8,574 nucleotides of DNA from an uncultured Selenomonadaceae bacterium (GTDB taxonomy: Bacteria > Bacillota_C > Negativicutes > Selenomonadales > Selenomonadaceae), in the NCBI GenBank assembly GCA_946402475.1, contig CAMIWP010000034.1, positions 1 through 8,574 on the forward strand. Direction: 5' to 3'. A model generated the notes under the pieces. It searched no databases and was not told the origin of the DNA. It saw only the letters and a program-made list of their open reading frames with translations. Positions 1 to 6,656 of the stretch are shown piece by piece (within the stretch, counting starts at the first letter, position 1; every line of letters starts with the position of its first letter). The translations under genes were made by a program, and so were the position numbers.

Positions 1-1
1 G

Positions 2-565
2 GTGAAGAACCAGAAAATCAGCGTGTCGGAAATGGAGCGGCAACTGAAGGATTTTGGAATATTCGCCTTGGTGGAGCGCAGGGAAAATGGCATTCACGTG
101 CACATTCATACCGATCATCCGGGAAATCTGATGGAGTGGGCCATTGGTGTTGGTCCCCTCCGGGATATCCACATCACGAATATGTCGGAGCCCCACGCCC
201 TTGGCATTCACGATGCAATCATGCCCGTGGCCGCTCTGGCCGTGGCGGAGGGAAAGGATGCGGCACAGCGGATGCAGGATGCGGGGGCCCATGTCATCGT
301 GACGGGGACGAAGGATCGCTGTCCCTCTGTGGCGGAACTGGTTGGGGCCGCTCACAGCGATCTTGCGTCGGCCTATGTCCTGGTGGCTCCCGGTCCGGAT
401 TATTGGATGGTGTTCCGCCAGGCGAAGTACATGTTGGGGGAGCGGGTGGAATTGGTGCTTTGCGAGGATACATCCGCCCAGGAACGGGCGCTTCGTGCCT
501 TTGACGGCGGAAGGACCATAGCCGAAAATGCGGAGAGGATGATGCGGGAGGCAAAACGGGGCTGA
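2..565 (+). CDS. DAK2/FakA-like protein, C-terminal part (5' partial)
   Basis: This is the C-terminal 187 residues or so of a DAK2 domain protein of the YloV/FakA type (fatty-acid kinase subunit A in Firmicutes). The kinase (DhaL-like) domain should lie upstream of the window, and the GTG at position 2 is probably an internal Val codon. The match rests on the middle-domain signature HVHIHTDHPGNLMEWA (about residues 32-47), which corresponds to the family's KVHVHTxxPG. It is followed by IHITNMSEPH, the equivalent of IKIDNMREQH. The end (ALRAFDGGRTIAENAERM) matches the family's 'GlaAllaFd...leeNvexM' tail. In full-length homologues the last domain carries GGQTMNPS and LPNNKN motifs. Here the equivalent stretches read VTGTKDRCPS and VAPGPDY, so the domain looks diverged or degenerate. 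The family phosphorylates acyl groups bound by a DegV/FakB partner; whether this one does cannot be judged without the N-terminus. The gene runs convergently into the heptosyltransferase gene. Confidence 0.8.
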   Translation: MKNQKISVSEMERQLKDFGIFALVERRENGIHVHIHTDHPGNLMEWAIGVGPLRDIHITNMSEPHALGIHDAIMPVAALAVAEGKDAAQRMQDAGAHVIVTGTKDRCPSVAELVGAAHSDLASAYVLVAPGPDYWMVFRQAKYMLGERVELVLCEDTSAQERALRAFDGGRTIAENAERMMREAKRG

Positions 566-569
566 TTCC

Positions 570-1622
570 TCACGGGCACAGAATCGCTTTTAGCTCCCTG
601 GCTACGACGGCGGGATCGATGGCATTCATGCAGGCATTGGTTTGATGCCTGCATTTTGTTTTGCAGCAGCCGGTGCAACTGTGGGGACTCAAGATGAAAC
701 GATGTCCTGGCGACAGGGGACCGTATATGCTCGGATGGGTGGGTCCCCAAAGGCTTAGGGTGGGAAGTCCCACGGCTTCCGCCATGTAGAGGGGTCCGGT
801 ATCGCATGTGAGCAGCAACGTGGCGGAGTTGAAAAGAGCCGCAAGTTCCATGAGGCCGGTTTCGCCCGCGATGGAGAGGGATTCTCGCAAACAGGACTGA
901 GCCTGCCGTATGTATGGAATGTCGCTTTTCGTTCCGCAGAATACAATCTGGACTTCGGGGGAGAGATCTTGAAGAGCGCGTCCGAAACATGCGGGCGGCC
1001 AGTTCTTGTCAGGCCAAGTGGTGCGAACATTGACCATCAGGATGGGGCGGGAGGGGCGGATGCCATGCCGCTTCCAAAACTCCGCGGAGAATCGTTTCAG
1101 GTCCGGCGTGAGGACAATGGGGGGAGCCAGCGCGAGATCTTCGATGCCCAGCGGCTTCAGCGCCGTCATGTAGCGGCGGATCTTGTGAGGGTCGTCGATG
1201 TCCGGAGCCATCTCCGTCATGAAGAAGCGGTTGCCCTCGTGTCGCTCGTGGATGCCGATGCGGCGCTTGGCGCCGCTGAGAAGGGTCAGGATGCCCGTGA
1301 GGAACAATCCCTGGACGTCCAGGGCGATGTCGAAGGAATAGGGCTTCAGCAGGGCGCGCGCTCCCGCCAGGCAGCGCCATGCCCCAAGCACATCTCCTTT
1401 GGAGAAGGCGGCATCCATGGGACGCCGATCCCAGATGAGGAGGCGGTCGATATTTCCGTTTCCTTCCAACAACTCGCTGGCGGGGGGACTGGCCAGCCAG
1501 GTGATGTGGCAGCCGGGAAAATGCAGTTTCAAATTGTGCGCGACATGGGCAGCATGAAGAACGTCTCCGATGGCGCTGAGGCGAACCACGAGGATCCGCG
1601 CGTGGTCGAAAGGGCTGGGCAT
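570..1622 (-). CDS. Glycosyltransferase family 9 (heptosyltransferase)
   Basis: This is a 350-residue GT9 glycosyltransferase of the ADP-heptose:LPS heptosyltransferase type, acting at the cytoplasmic face of the inner membrane on the lipopolysaccharide core. The N-terminus has RLSAIGDVLHA (14-24); D20 aligns with the catalytic Asp of E. coli WaaC. TTWPDKNWP (201-209) matches the WaaC TTRDDKHWP segment with its donor-binding Lys (K206 here). CDTGPLYMAEAVGLPTLSLWGPT (273-295) is the C-terminal nucleotide-sugar-binding block. A Cys cluster near the end (C316, C319, C320, C324, C331, then M-x-A-I) is usual for GT9 proteins of this kind. The ATG at 1622 is preceded on the minus strand by GAAGGAA at a suitable distance. 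No terminator is visible after its stop, so its transcript may extend antisense into the DAK2-like gene. Whether it is heptosyltransferase I, II or a related enzyme cannot be decided from this gene alone. Confidence 0.92.
   Translation of the reverse strand: MPSPFDHARILVVRLSAIGDVLHAAHVAHNLKLHFPGCHITWLASPPASELLEGNGNIDRLLIWDRRPMDAAFSKGDVLGAWRCLAGARALLKPYSFDIALDVQGLFLTGILTLLSGAKRRIGIHERHEGNRFFMTEMAPDIDDPHKIRRYMTALKPLGIEDLALAPPIVLTPDLKRFSAEFWKRHGIRPSRPILMVNVRTTWPDKNWPPACFGRALQDLSPEVQIVFCGTKSDIPYIRQAQSCLRESLSIAGETGLMELAALFNSATLLLTCDTGPLYMAEAVGLPTLSLWGPTHPSIYGPLSPGHRFILSPHSCTGCCKTKCRHQTNACMNAIDPAVVARELKAILCP
628..662 (+). terminator. Intrinsic terminator of the DAK2-like gene, inside the convergent gene
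   Basis: A perfect 10-bp stem (628-637 with 645-654, ATGCAGGCAT / ATGCCTGCAT) encloses a 7-nt loop and is followed by TTTGTTTT (655-662). The U-rich tail follows the stem only on the + strand, so it should stop transcripts from the DAK2-like gene about 65-100 nt after its stop codon. It lies wholly within the minus-strand heptosyltransferase coding sequence, over codons 323-332. Confidence 0.85.
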
Positions 1623-1641
1623 GGGGTTCCTTCACTTCTCT

Positions 1642-1670
1642 TTGCGATATAGTCAGCTCCATGGTATACT
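1642..1670 (+). promoter_or_regulatory. Extended -10 sigma-A promoter for the SNF2 gene
   Basis: TTGCGA (1642-1647) and TATACT (1665-1670) are separated by exactly 17 bp. TG at 1662-1663 makes an extended -10 element. The predicted transcription start is near 1677, which gives an 82-nt leader before the TTG start of the SNF2 gene. The TATACT region contains a palindromic GTATAC, but the minus-strand reading has only a very poor -35, so no heptosyltransferase promoter is claimed here. Confidence 0.75.
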
Positions 1671-1690
1671 AAAATTCATTGGAAGGTTGC

Positions 1691-1744
1691 ATGAAGCACG
1701 CAAGAGTATCTTATCATATTGGGCGAAGGAGCGCAAAAGGATAA
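1691..1744 (+). CDS. Possible 17-codon leader ORF upstream of the SNF2 gene
   Basis: ATG 1691 opens a 17-codon frame (MKHARVSYHIGRRSAKG) ending at TAA 1742-1744. It has a candidate Shine-Dalgarno GGAAGG at 1681-1686, four bases before the ATG, and would begin about 14 nt into the predicted transcript. Its stop lies 14 nt before the SNF2 start and just before that gene's ribosome site. The peptide is basic and resembles nothing I know. It could be a leader peptide coupled to SNF2 translation or a chance ORF. Confidence 0.3.
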   Translation: MKHARVSYHIGRRSAKG

Positions 1745-1746
1745 TC

Positions 1747-1752
1747 GGAGGG
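1747..1752 (+). promoter_or_regulatory. Ribosome binding site fixing a TTG start for the SNF2 gene
   Basis: GGAGGG lies six bases before TTG 1759. No in-frame upstream candidate has a comparable site, and in-frame starts before about 1677 lie upstream of the predicted transcript. The family's usual N-terminus also begins at this point, so TTG 1759 is preferred over the much longer open frame beginning at 1570. Confidence 0.8.
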
Positions 1753-1758
1753 AACAAT

Positions 1759-4700
1759 TTGCTGAAGGATATCACGATACAGTCTTTGGCTACAGCGTCG
1801 GCATACAACCGGGGATGCCGCGATTACGAAATGGGTATGGTGAAGGATCTTCGGAAGGAAAGCGCGTCTTTGCCAGCTTACCGGGCGACGGTGGAGAATC
1901 CGGGAGGGGATGCCAACTCTGCCCGTGCAACCTTATCCAGAAAAGGGGATTCCGTGGAAGCCTTTTCCTGTGACTGCCCGTCCGCGGCCGTGCACTTGGA
2001 GGCCTGTCACCATGTGGTGGCCCTGATGAAGGCCGTCCAGGGGGAACAAAGGGAGACGGAGTCTTCCAAGCGAAGGACCTCCGTGAAACGGGAGATGCAG
2101 CGGAAGGACTATGAAGCGGGGGAGCGCATGCTCCGCATTTTCGGCGCTGCCGCCGCCGAGGAAAGGGAGCCGCAGATGCTGCGGTTGGAGCCGCATTTCT
2201 ACGTCCGGTCCCAATACTATCGCCGCCTCTGTTGGCTGGAACTGCGGATCGGCCAGCAGAGGCCCTACGTCATGAAGAACTTGCGGGAATTCATGTCCTG
2301 CGCGGATGAGGGCCGATCGGTCCGATTCGGCAAGGGGCTTGTGGTGGACACCGCCCGCATGCAGTTCGAGGACGAAGTTTCCCGTGGGATATGGAATCTC
2401 ATGAGAAGAGCCTGGGACGACGAGTCCCTGTTCCATGGGAGCGGCTATTACGGCTACGGATACATGAGCAGCTTTCAGCAAAAACAGTTTTACCTGACGG
2501 CGGGACGATGCCGGGATTTTTTGGAGATCCTTGGCGATCAGGAGCTCCTCTTTACCTATGAAAATCAGGAAGGGGAGCGCCGGGAACATTCCGTGAAGGT
2601 CTTTCGAGAAACGCCGCACGTTCGGATCCGGGTGGAGGACCACGGCGGGGACGGTGCCGTCACCCTCCTCAATCCGTCCATGGAGGCTTTGGACAGCGAA
2701 TGCAAGATCATTTACGACGAGGAAGGAATCTACCTTCTGGACGGGCAGGTCGCCCGCGAGGCGAGTCTCCTCCTGTCCTCCTTCCCGCGCACCGACAGGA
2801 GCGTTCCCATGGACAGGGCGCGCATGGCCCGCTTCTTCGGGGAACTTTTGCCCCGGCTCCGGGAATGGGCGGATGTGACGGTGGAGGAGACCTTTCAGGA
2901 GAAATTTTTTCTGGAGCCTTTGCAGGCAGAGTTTTACCTGGACTATTTCGGGAACGGGGTGGAGGTGCGGCCCGTTTTCCGCTACGGGGACATTTCCTTC
3001 AACCCCCTCATGGACAGGGCGCCCGATCCGCCGAAGGACCTCATTCTCGTGAGGGACAAGCCCCTTGAGAGCGACTACCTGAGCTGGTTCGATGCGTACG
3101 GATTTTACGTGGACCACGGGCGCATCGTTCAGCCGGACGAGGAGAGGAGCTATGACTTCCTGGTGGAGGCGCTGCCGAAGCTCGCGGAGAAGGCGGACGT
3201 ATTCTATGCGGACGCTTTCGAGGAGAAGCCCGTGAGGAAAATGCCGAAGGTGACGGCGGGAGTGAGCGTCAATGACATGAATCTCCTGGAGGTGACCTTC
3301 AGCGCGAAGGGGATCGATTTCGACGAACTCATGGACATCCTTGCGGATTACCGCCAGAAGCGGCGCTACCACCGCATGAAGGACGGAACCTTCGTGACCC
3401 TGGGGGAACAGCAGCTCTCCGGACTGGCGGATTTTGTGGAGAACACGGGGCTGAAAAAGGGCATGGCGGACGAGGAGCGGAAGGTGCAGCTTTCCCTTTC
3501 CAACGCCATGTACCTGGATGAGCTGGCACGGGAGGATGAGAGCCTGAGGCTGGAGCGCAGCAAGAGATTCCGCGCCATCGTCCGGGACATCCGCCATCCG
3601 GGGGATATGGACGTGGAGGTGCCGGATTGCCTCAAGGAGGTCCTCAGGGATTATCAGGTGACCGGCTTCGGCTGGCTGTCTGCCTTGGCAAATTGCGGGC
3701 TGGGGGGGATCCTCGCCGATGACATGGGGCTGGGGAAGACCTTGCAGGTCATAGCCTTCCTGATGGCCCGCAGGGATGAGGAAAAGCCTCCCTCCCTTGT
3801 GGTGGCCCCCACATCCCTCATGTACAATTGGATGGACGAGATCCAGCGGTTCGCGCCAGAGCTCCGGGCAACCGTCATTGCGGGAACCAAGCTGGAGCGG
3901 GAAAAGACGCTCAATGAGATGGATCGGGGATGGGATGTGGTCATCACAACCTACAACATGCTGAAGCGGGACATCGATCTTTATGGAAAGAGGGAATTTC
4001 GCTACTGTTTCCTGGACGAGGCCCAACACATCAAGAACCCCATGACACAGAATGCCCGCTCCGTGAAGAAGATCCAGACCGGCGGCTATTTCGCCCTGAC
4101 GGGCACGCCCATCGAGAACACGTTGACAGAGCTTTGGTCCATCTTTGATTTCCTCATGCCCGGGTATCTGGGGAATCATGCCAAGTTCAAGCAGCGCTAT
4201 GAGATCCCCATCGTTCGGGCGCAGGATTCCCACGCCCTGAAGGATCTCAAGCGGCACGTCACTCCCTTCATCCTGCGGCGCATGAAGAAGGATGTTCTGA
4301 AGGAGCTCCCGGACAAGGTGGAGAGCCGCAGGATCAATGAGATGACGCCGAAGCAGGCGAAGGTCTACAAGGCGTATTTCCTGAAGAGCCAGAAGGAATT
4401 TGCCACGGCGATGCAGGAGGCGGGCTTCGCCGAGTCCCGGATCAAGCTTCTTTCCATCCTCACCCGCCTGCGGCAGATCGCCTGCGATCCCTCCCTGTTC
4501 CTCGAGGATTATGACGGGGGTTCCGGAAAACTGGACATGCTGGAAGAAGTGATGGAGGAAGCCGTAGCCGGCGGCCATCGCGTGTTGGTCTTTTCCCAGT
4601 TCACCGGCATGCTGGTGAGGATCGCCCGGCGCTTGAAGGACAGGAGCATCCCGTATTTCTACCTGGACGGCAGCACACCGGCCCTGGAGAGGCTCCGTTT

Positions 4701-5034
4701 GGTGAAGGAATTCAACGAGGGCACGGTTCCCGCCTTTCTCATTTCTCTCAAGGCGGGTGGGACGGGACTCAATCTCACCGGGGCGGATATGGTCATACAC
4801 TATGACCCTTGGTGGAATCCCGCCGTGGAGGATCAGGCCACGGATCGCGCTTATCGCATTGGTCAGCAGAAGAATGTCCAGGTCCTGAAATTTATCACAA
4901 AGGACACCATTGAAGAGAAGATTTACAAGCTGCAGGAGAAGAAGAAATCCCTCGTGGATCAGATGATCCAGCCGGGGGAGAGTTTTCTGTCGAAGCTCAC
5001 GGAGGAGGAGATCCGGGATCTTTTTCGGCTGTGA
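1759..5034 (+). CDS. SWIM zinc-finger SNF2-family helicase/ATPase
   Basis: From TTG 1759 this is a 1091-residue bacterial SNF2-type ATPase, the usual size for the SWIM plus SNF2-associated plus helicase architecture. An N-terminal SWIM zinc finger uses C71-x-C73 and C83-x-H85. A long middle region (about 100-620) corresponds to the bacterial SNF2-associated domain. The motor begins with a Q-motif-like YQ (632-633). Walker A is DMGLGKT with K660, Walker B is DEAQ (753-756), and motif III is LTGTP (780-784). The second RecA lobe starts near 925 (LVFSQFT), and motif VI is DQATDRAYRIGQQ (1025-1037) with the arginines R1030 and R1033. All catalytic motifs are intact. Such proteins are ATP-dependent double-stranded DNA translocases thought to remodel protein-DNA or RNA polymerase complexes; the specific role of this subfamily is not settled. 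It has its own promoter and probably leads an operon with the two genes downstream. There is no terminator after its stop. Confidence 0.95.
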   Translation: MLKDITIQSLATASAYNRGCRDYEMGMVKDLRKESASLPAYRATVENPGGDANSARATLSRKGDSVEAFSCDCPSAAVHLEACHHVVALMKAVQGEQRETESSKRRTSVKREMQRKDYEAGERMLRIFGAAAAEEREPQMLRLEPHFYVRSQYYRRLCWLELRIGQQRPYVMKNLREFMSCADEGRSVRFGKGLVVDTARMQFEDEVSRGIWNLMRRAWDDESLFHGSGYYGYGYMSSFQQKQFYLTAGRCRDFLEILGDQELLFTYENQEGERREHSVKVFRETPHVRIRVEDHGGDGAVTLLNPSMEALDSECKIIYDEEGIYLLDGQVAREASLLLSSFPRTDRSVPMDRARMARFFGELLPRLREWADVTVEETFQEKFFLEPLQAEFYLDYFGNGVEVRPVFRYGDISFNPLMDRAPDPPKDLILVRDKPLESDYLSWFDAYGFYVDHGRIVQPDEERSYDFLVEALPKLAEKADVFYADAFEEKPVRKMPKVTAGVSVNDMNLLEVTFSAKGIDFDELMDILADYRQKRRYHRMKDGTFVTLGEQQLSGLADFVENTGLKKGMADEERKVQLSLSNAMYLDELAREDESLRLERSKRFRAIVRDIRHPGDMDVEVPDCLKEVLRDYQVTGFGWLSALANCGLGGILADDMGLGKTLQVIAFLMARRDEEKPPSLVVAPTSLMYNWMDEIQRFAPELRATVIAGTKLEREKTLNEMDRGWDVVITTYNMLKRDIDLYGKREFRYCFLDEAQHIKNPMTQNARSVKKIQTGGYFALTGTPIENTLTELWSIFDFLMPGYLGNHAKFKQRYEIPIVRAQDSHALKDLKRHVTPFILRRMKKDVLKELPDKVESRRINEMTPKQAKVYKAYFLKSQKEFATAMQEAGFAESRIKLLSILTRLRQIACDPSLFLEDYDGGSGKLDMLEEVMEEAVAGGHRVLVFSQFTGMLVRIARRLKDRSIPYFYLDGSTPALERLRLVKEFNEGTVPAFLISLKAGGTGLNLTGADMVIHYDPWWNPAVEDQATDRAYRIGQQKNVQVLKFITKDTIEEKIYKLQEKKKSLVDQMIQPGESFLSKLTEEEIRDLFRL

Positions 5035-5087
5035 GGCTGATTTTTTGATCGCTTTTTGCAAGTATCCTTCCGAAGGGAGGAGATGGG

Positions 5088-5228
5088 ATGATGGATTATT
5101 TGAATGCCGTGGGGAATCTGGGGTTTCCCATTGCCGTGACGGCTTTTCTGTTGGTGCGGATCGAGGGAAAGCTCGGGGCGCTGAATGACAGCATACAGCA
5201 ATTGACCCAGACCATCGCTCAGAAATGA
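5088..5228 (+). CDS. YvrJ-family membrane micro-protein
   Basis: This is a 46-residue protein beginning MMDYLNAVGN. A strong GGAGG (5076-5080) lies seven bases before ATG 5088; ATG 5091 is an alternative start one codon later. Residues 11-23 form a short hydrophobic segment with the family pattern N-x-G-F-P-h...LLVRxExKL, which is what I recognise as the YvrJ family. The rest (ALNDSIQQLTQTIAQK) is a polar, probably amphipathic helix. The function of YvrJ proteins is unknown. The layout, one short membrane helix plus a polar tail, resembles small holin-like proteins, but that is only a likeness. It lies 53 nt after the SNF2 stop and 9 nt before the SGNH hydrolase start, so it is probably co-transcribed and translationally linked with the latter. 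Confidence 0.82.
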   Translation: MMDYLNAVGNLGFPIAVTAFLLVRIEGKLGALNDSIQQLTQTIAQK

Positions 5229-5237
5229 GGGGCATGT

Positions 5238-6563
5238 ATGAACAGAGCATTTGACGGAATGAAGGGATATTGGAAGAAGCTGTGGATCGTCCTTTTCCTG
5301 CTCTTTTGCGCGTCGGGAGGGATGGCTTCGGCTGCGGAAACCGAAGGAACACGGGCGGAGTCGGCGGCAGTGACGGAGGAAGCCGACCTGCCCCGCCCCA
5401 TGAAAAAGGTCCGCCTCACTTGGCAGGCATCGCCCCGGGCCGTGTTCTACCAAGTGGTGCTGCTGAAGGACGCGAGGGATGCGGAGGACAATATTGCGTG
5501 GGTACAGGAGAAAATCTTCACCAACGGGGTGGAGATCGACCTCACCCCCTTTGGGGATGGGAAGAAAAATCTCTACTGGAAGGTATGCCCCCTGAATTTC
5601 GACGGGCGTCCCCTGGAGCATTTCTCGGAGCCGAAGTCCATACTGGAAACAGGGGAGTTTGACACTGTGTCCCCCCTGCCCACCACGGAGTTCGACAAGA
5701 TGGCGGAGGCCCCCTTGTACCCCGTGTACTCCTGGATCCCCATGCTGGGGGCGGAGCATCACGAGGTGGAGGTCTATCGCCGCAGGGGAGGGAAGGACAT
5801 CCTCATCCGCAGGCTTGCGGGGGGAAAATACGATGTCTATGAAAATGGAGGATATACGTATCCCGACGAGTATTGCTGGCGGGTGCGATCCGTTGCCGAG
5901 GATGGCGCTCCCCTGGGGGACTGGTCGGAGAAGGTGCTCTTCCGGGTGAGCCCCGAGGCGACGGTGGCGGCGCTGGGAGACAGCGTCACCCATGGAGGTG
6001 GCGCATTTTCTGTACCTCCGGGCTATGTTCTTTACAATTGGGATACCTATTGTGCCGTCCCGGTGAAGAACCTGGGGCGCAGTGGCGACACCACGGAGCA
6101 GATGCTGGATCGCTTTGAGAGGGATGTCCTTCCCTTTCATCCGAAAATCCTGGTCATCATGGGAGGCGTCAACGATTTTCGCGGAGTGACGGACGGCTGG
6201 ACCATCGTCCGACATCTGAAAGCCATCGGGGAGAAGTGCGAGGCGCACGGTATCCTTCCGGTGTTTGCCACCGTCACCCCCATCAATCCCAAGGTCATCG
6301 CCCTGCGGGGAATGGAAGGAGTGCCCGGGGAGGATTGGCTTGACAGGCAACGCTATGTGAATCACTGGGTCATGTCCCAGAAATACGCTGTGGATGTTTC
6401 CGGCGAACTGACGGATGCGGACGGCAACCTCAAGGTGGGATACAGTACGGATGGGATCCATCCGGACTTCATCGCGAAAAAGCACATAGGGGAGACCATA
6501 GGAGCGTATCTTCTGAAGCAGTTCCCGGAGTTCCTGGCGGGTGAAGGCACCGCCGAAAAATAA
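5238..6563 (+). CDS. Exported SGNH/GDSL hydrolase with two Fn3-like repeats
   Basis: This 441-residue protein has an N-terminal signal peptide: basic K9...K13-K14, hydrophobic 15-24, and a likely cut at ASA-A-E near residues 32-34. C24 is preceded by LLF, a poor lipobox, so I read it as a signal peptidase I substrate. Two similar beta-rich segments follow (about 56-135 and 157-237), each ending in YWKV/CWRV...DGxPL...SE, typical of Fn3-like modules. The C-terminal domain (about 240-432) is an SGNH hydrolase with all blocks present: GDS with S249, N278-LG280...G283, GGVND with N312, and D405-G-I-H408. Family members are esterases, often deacetylating cell-envelope polysaccharides; the substrate here is unknown. 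The ATG at 5238 follows GAGGGG, which overlaps the YvrJ stop codon. Location outside the cytoplasmic membrane and a link to envelope sugars are inference. Confidence 0.9.
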   Translation: MNRAFDGMKGYWKKLWIVLFLLFCASGGMASAAETEGTRAESAAVTEEADLPRPMKKVRLTWQASPRAVFYQVVLLKDARDAEDNIAWVQEKIFTNGVEIDLTPFGDGKKNLYWKVCPLNFDGRPLEHFSEPKSILETGEFDTVSPLPTTEFDKMAEAPLYPVYSWIPMLGAEHHEVEVYRRRGGKDILIRRLAGGKYDVYENGGYTYPDEYCWRVRSVAEDGAPLGDWSEKVLFRVSPEATVAALGDSVTHGGGAFSVPPGYVLYNWDTYCAVPVKNLGRSGDTTEQMLDRFERDVLPFHPKILVIMGGVNDFRGVTDGWTIVRHLKAIGEKCEAHGILPVFATVTPINPKVIALRGMEGVPGEDWLDRQRYVNHWVMSQKYAVDVSGELTDADGNLKVGYSTDGIHPDFIAKKHIGETIGAYLLKQFPEFLAGEGTAEK

Positions 6564-6619
6564 TTTTGGGAAAGTTGCAGTTCTCGGCAGGAAATTGTTC
6601 GTTCTTAGCGAAGTATGCA

Positions 6620-6640
6620 CTTTAAGAAGGATTCTTGAGG
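6620..6640 (+). other. Small hairpin just before the ribosome site of the Cys-rich gene
   Basis: Bases 6620-6628 can pair with 6632-6640 (nine pairs, two of them G-U) around a GGA loop. It sits three bases before the AGGAGAGG ribosome site (6643-6650). It has no U tail, so it is not a terminator. The rest of the 93-bp gap after the SGNH gene holds no promoter I could support. Confidence 0.3.
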
Positions 6641-6656
6641 AAAGGAGAGGGGTTCG

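Noticed and set aside
969..1652. A 227-codon plus-strand open frame opposite the heptosyltransferase
   Set aside because: It is codon-aligned antisense to an intact GT9 gene and has low-complexity, shadow-like composition.
1663..1692. Minus-strand promoter for the heptosyltransferase gene using TATACC
   Set aside because: The -35 at 17-bp spacing (TGCAAC) matches the consensus poorly. The -10 likeness comes from the palindromic core of the plus-strand promoter.
1570..1758. N-terminal extension of the SNF2 protein from ATG 1570
   Set aside because: It overlaps the heptosyltransferase start, precedes the predicted transcription start and lacks a ribosome site. The family-like N-terminus begins at TTG 1759.
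5035..5087. T-rich stretch after the SNF2 stop as a terminator
   Set aside because: Two T runs are present, but no stable stem precedes either of them.
1933..5352. A 1139-codon open frame on the minus strand opposite the SNF2 gene
   Set aside because: It is codon-aligned antisense to the SNF2 frame. Its stops could arise only opposite TTA, CTA or TCA codons, which this G+C-rich gene avoids. The sense frame has complete helicase motifs; the antisense protein has none.
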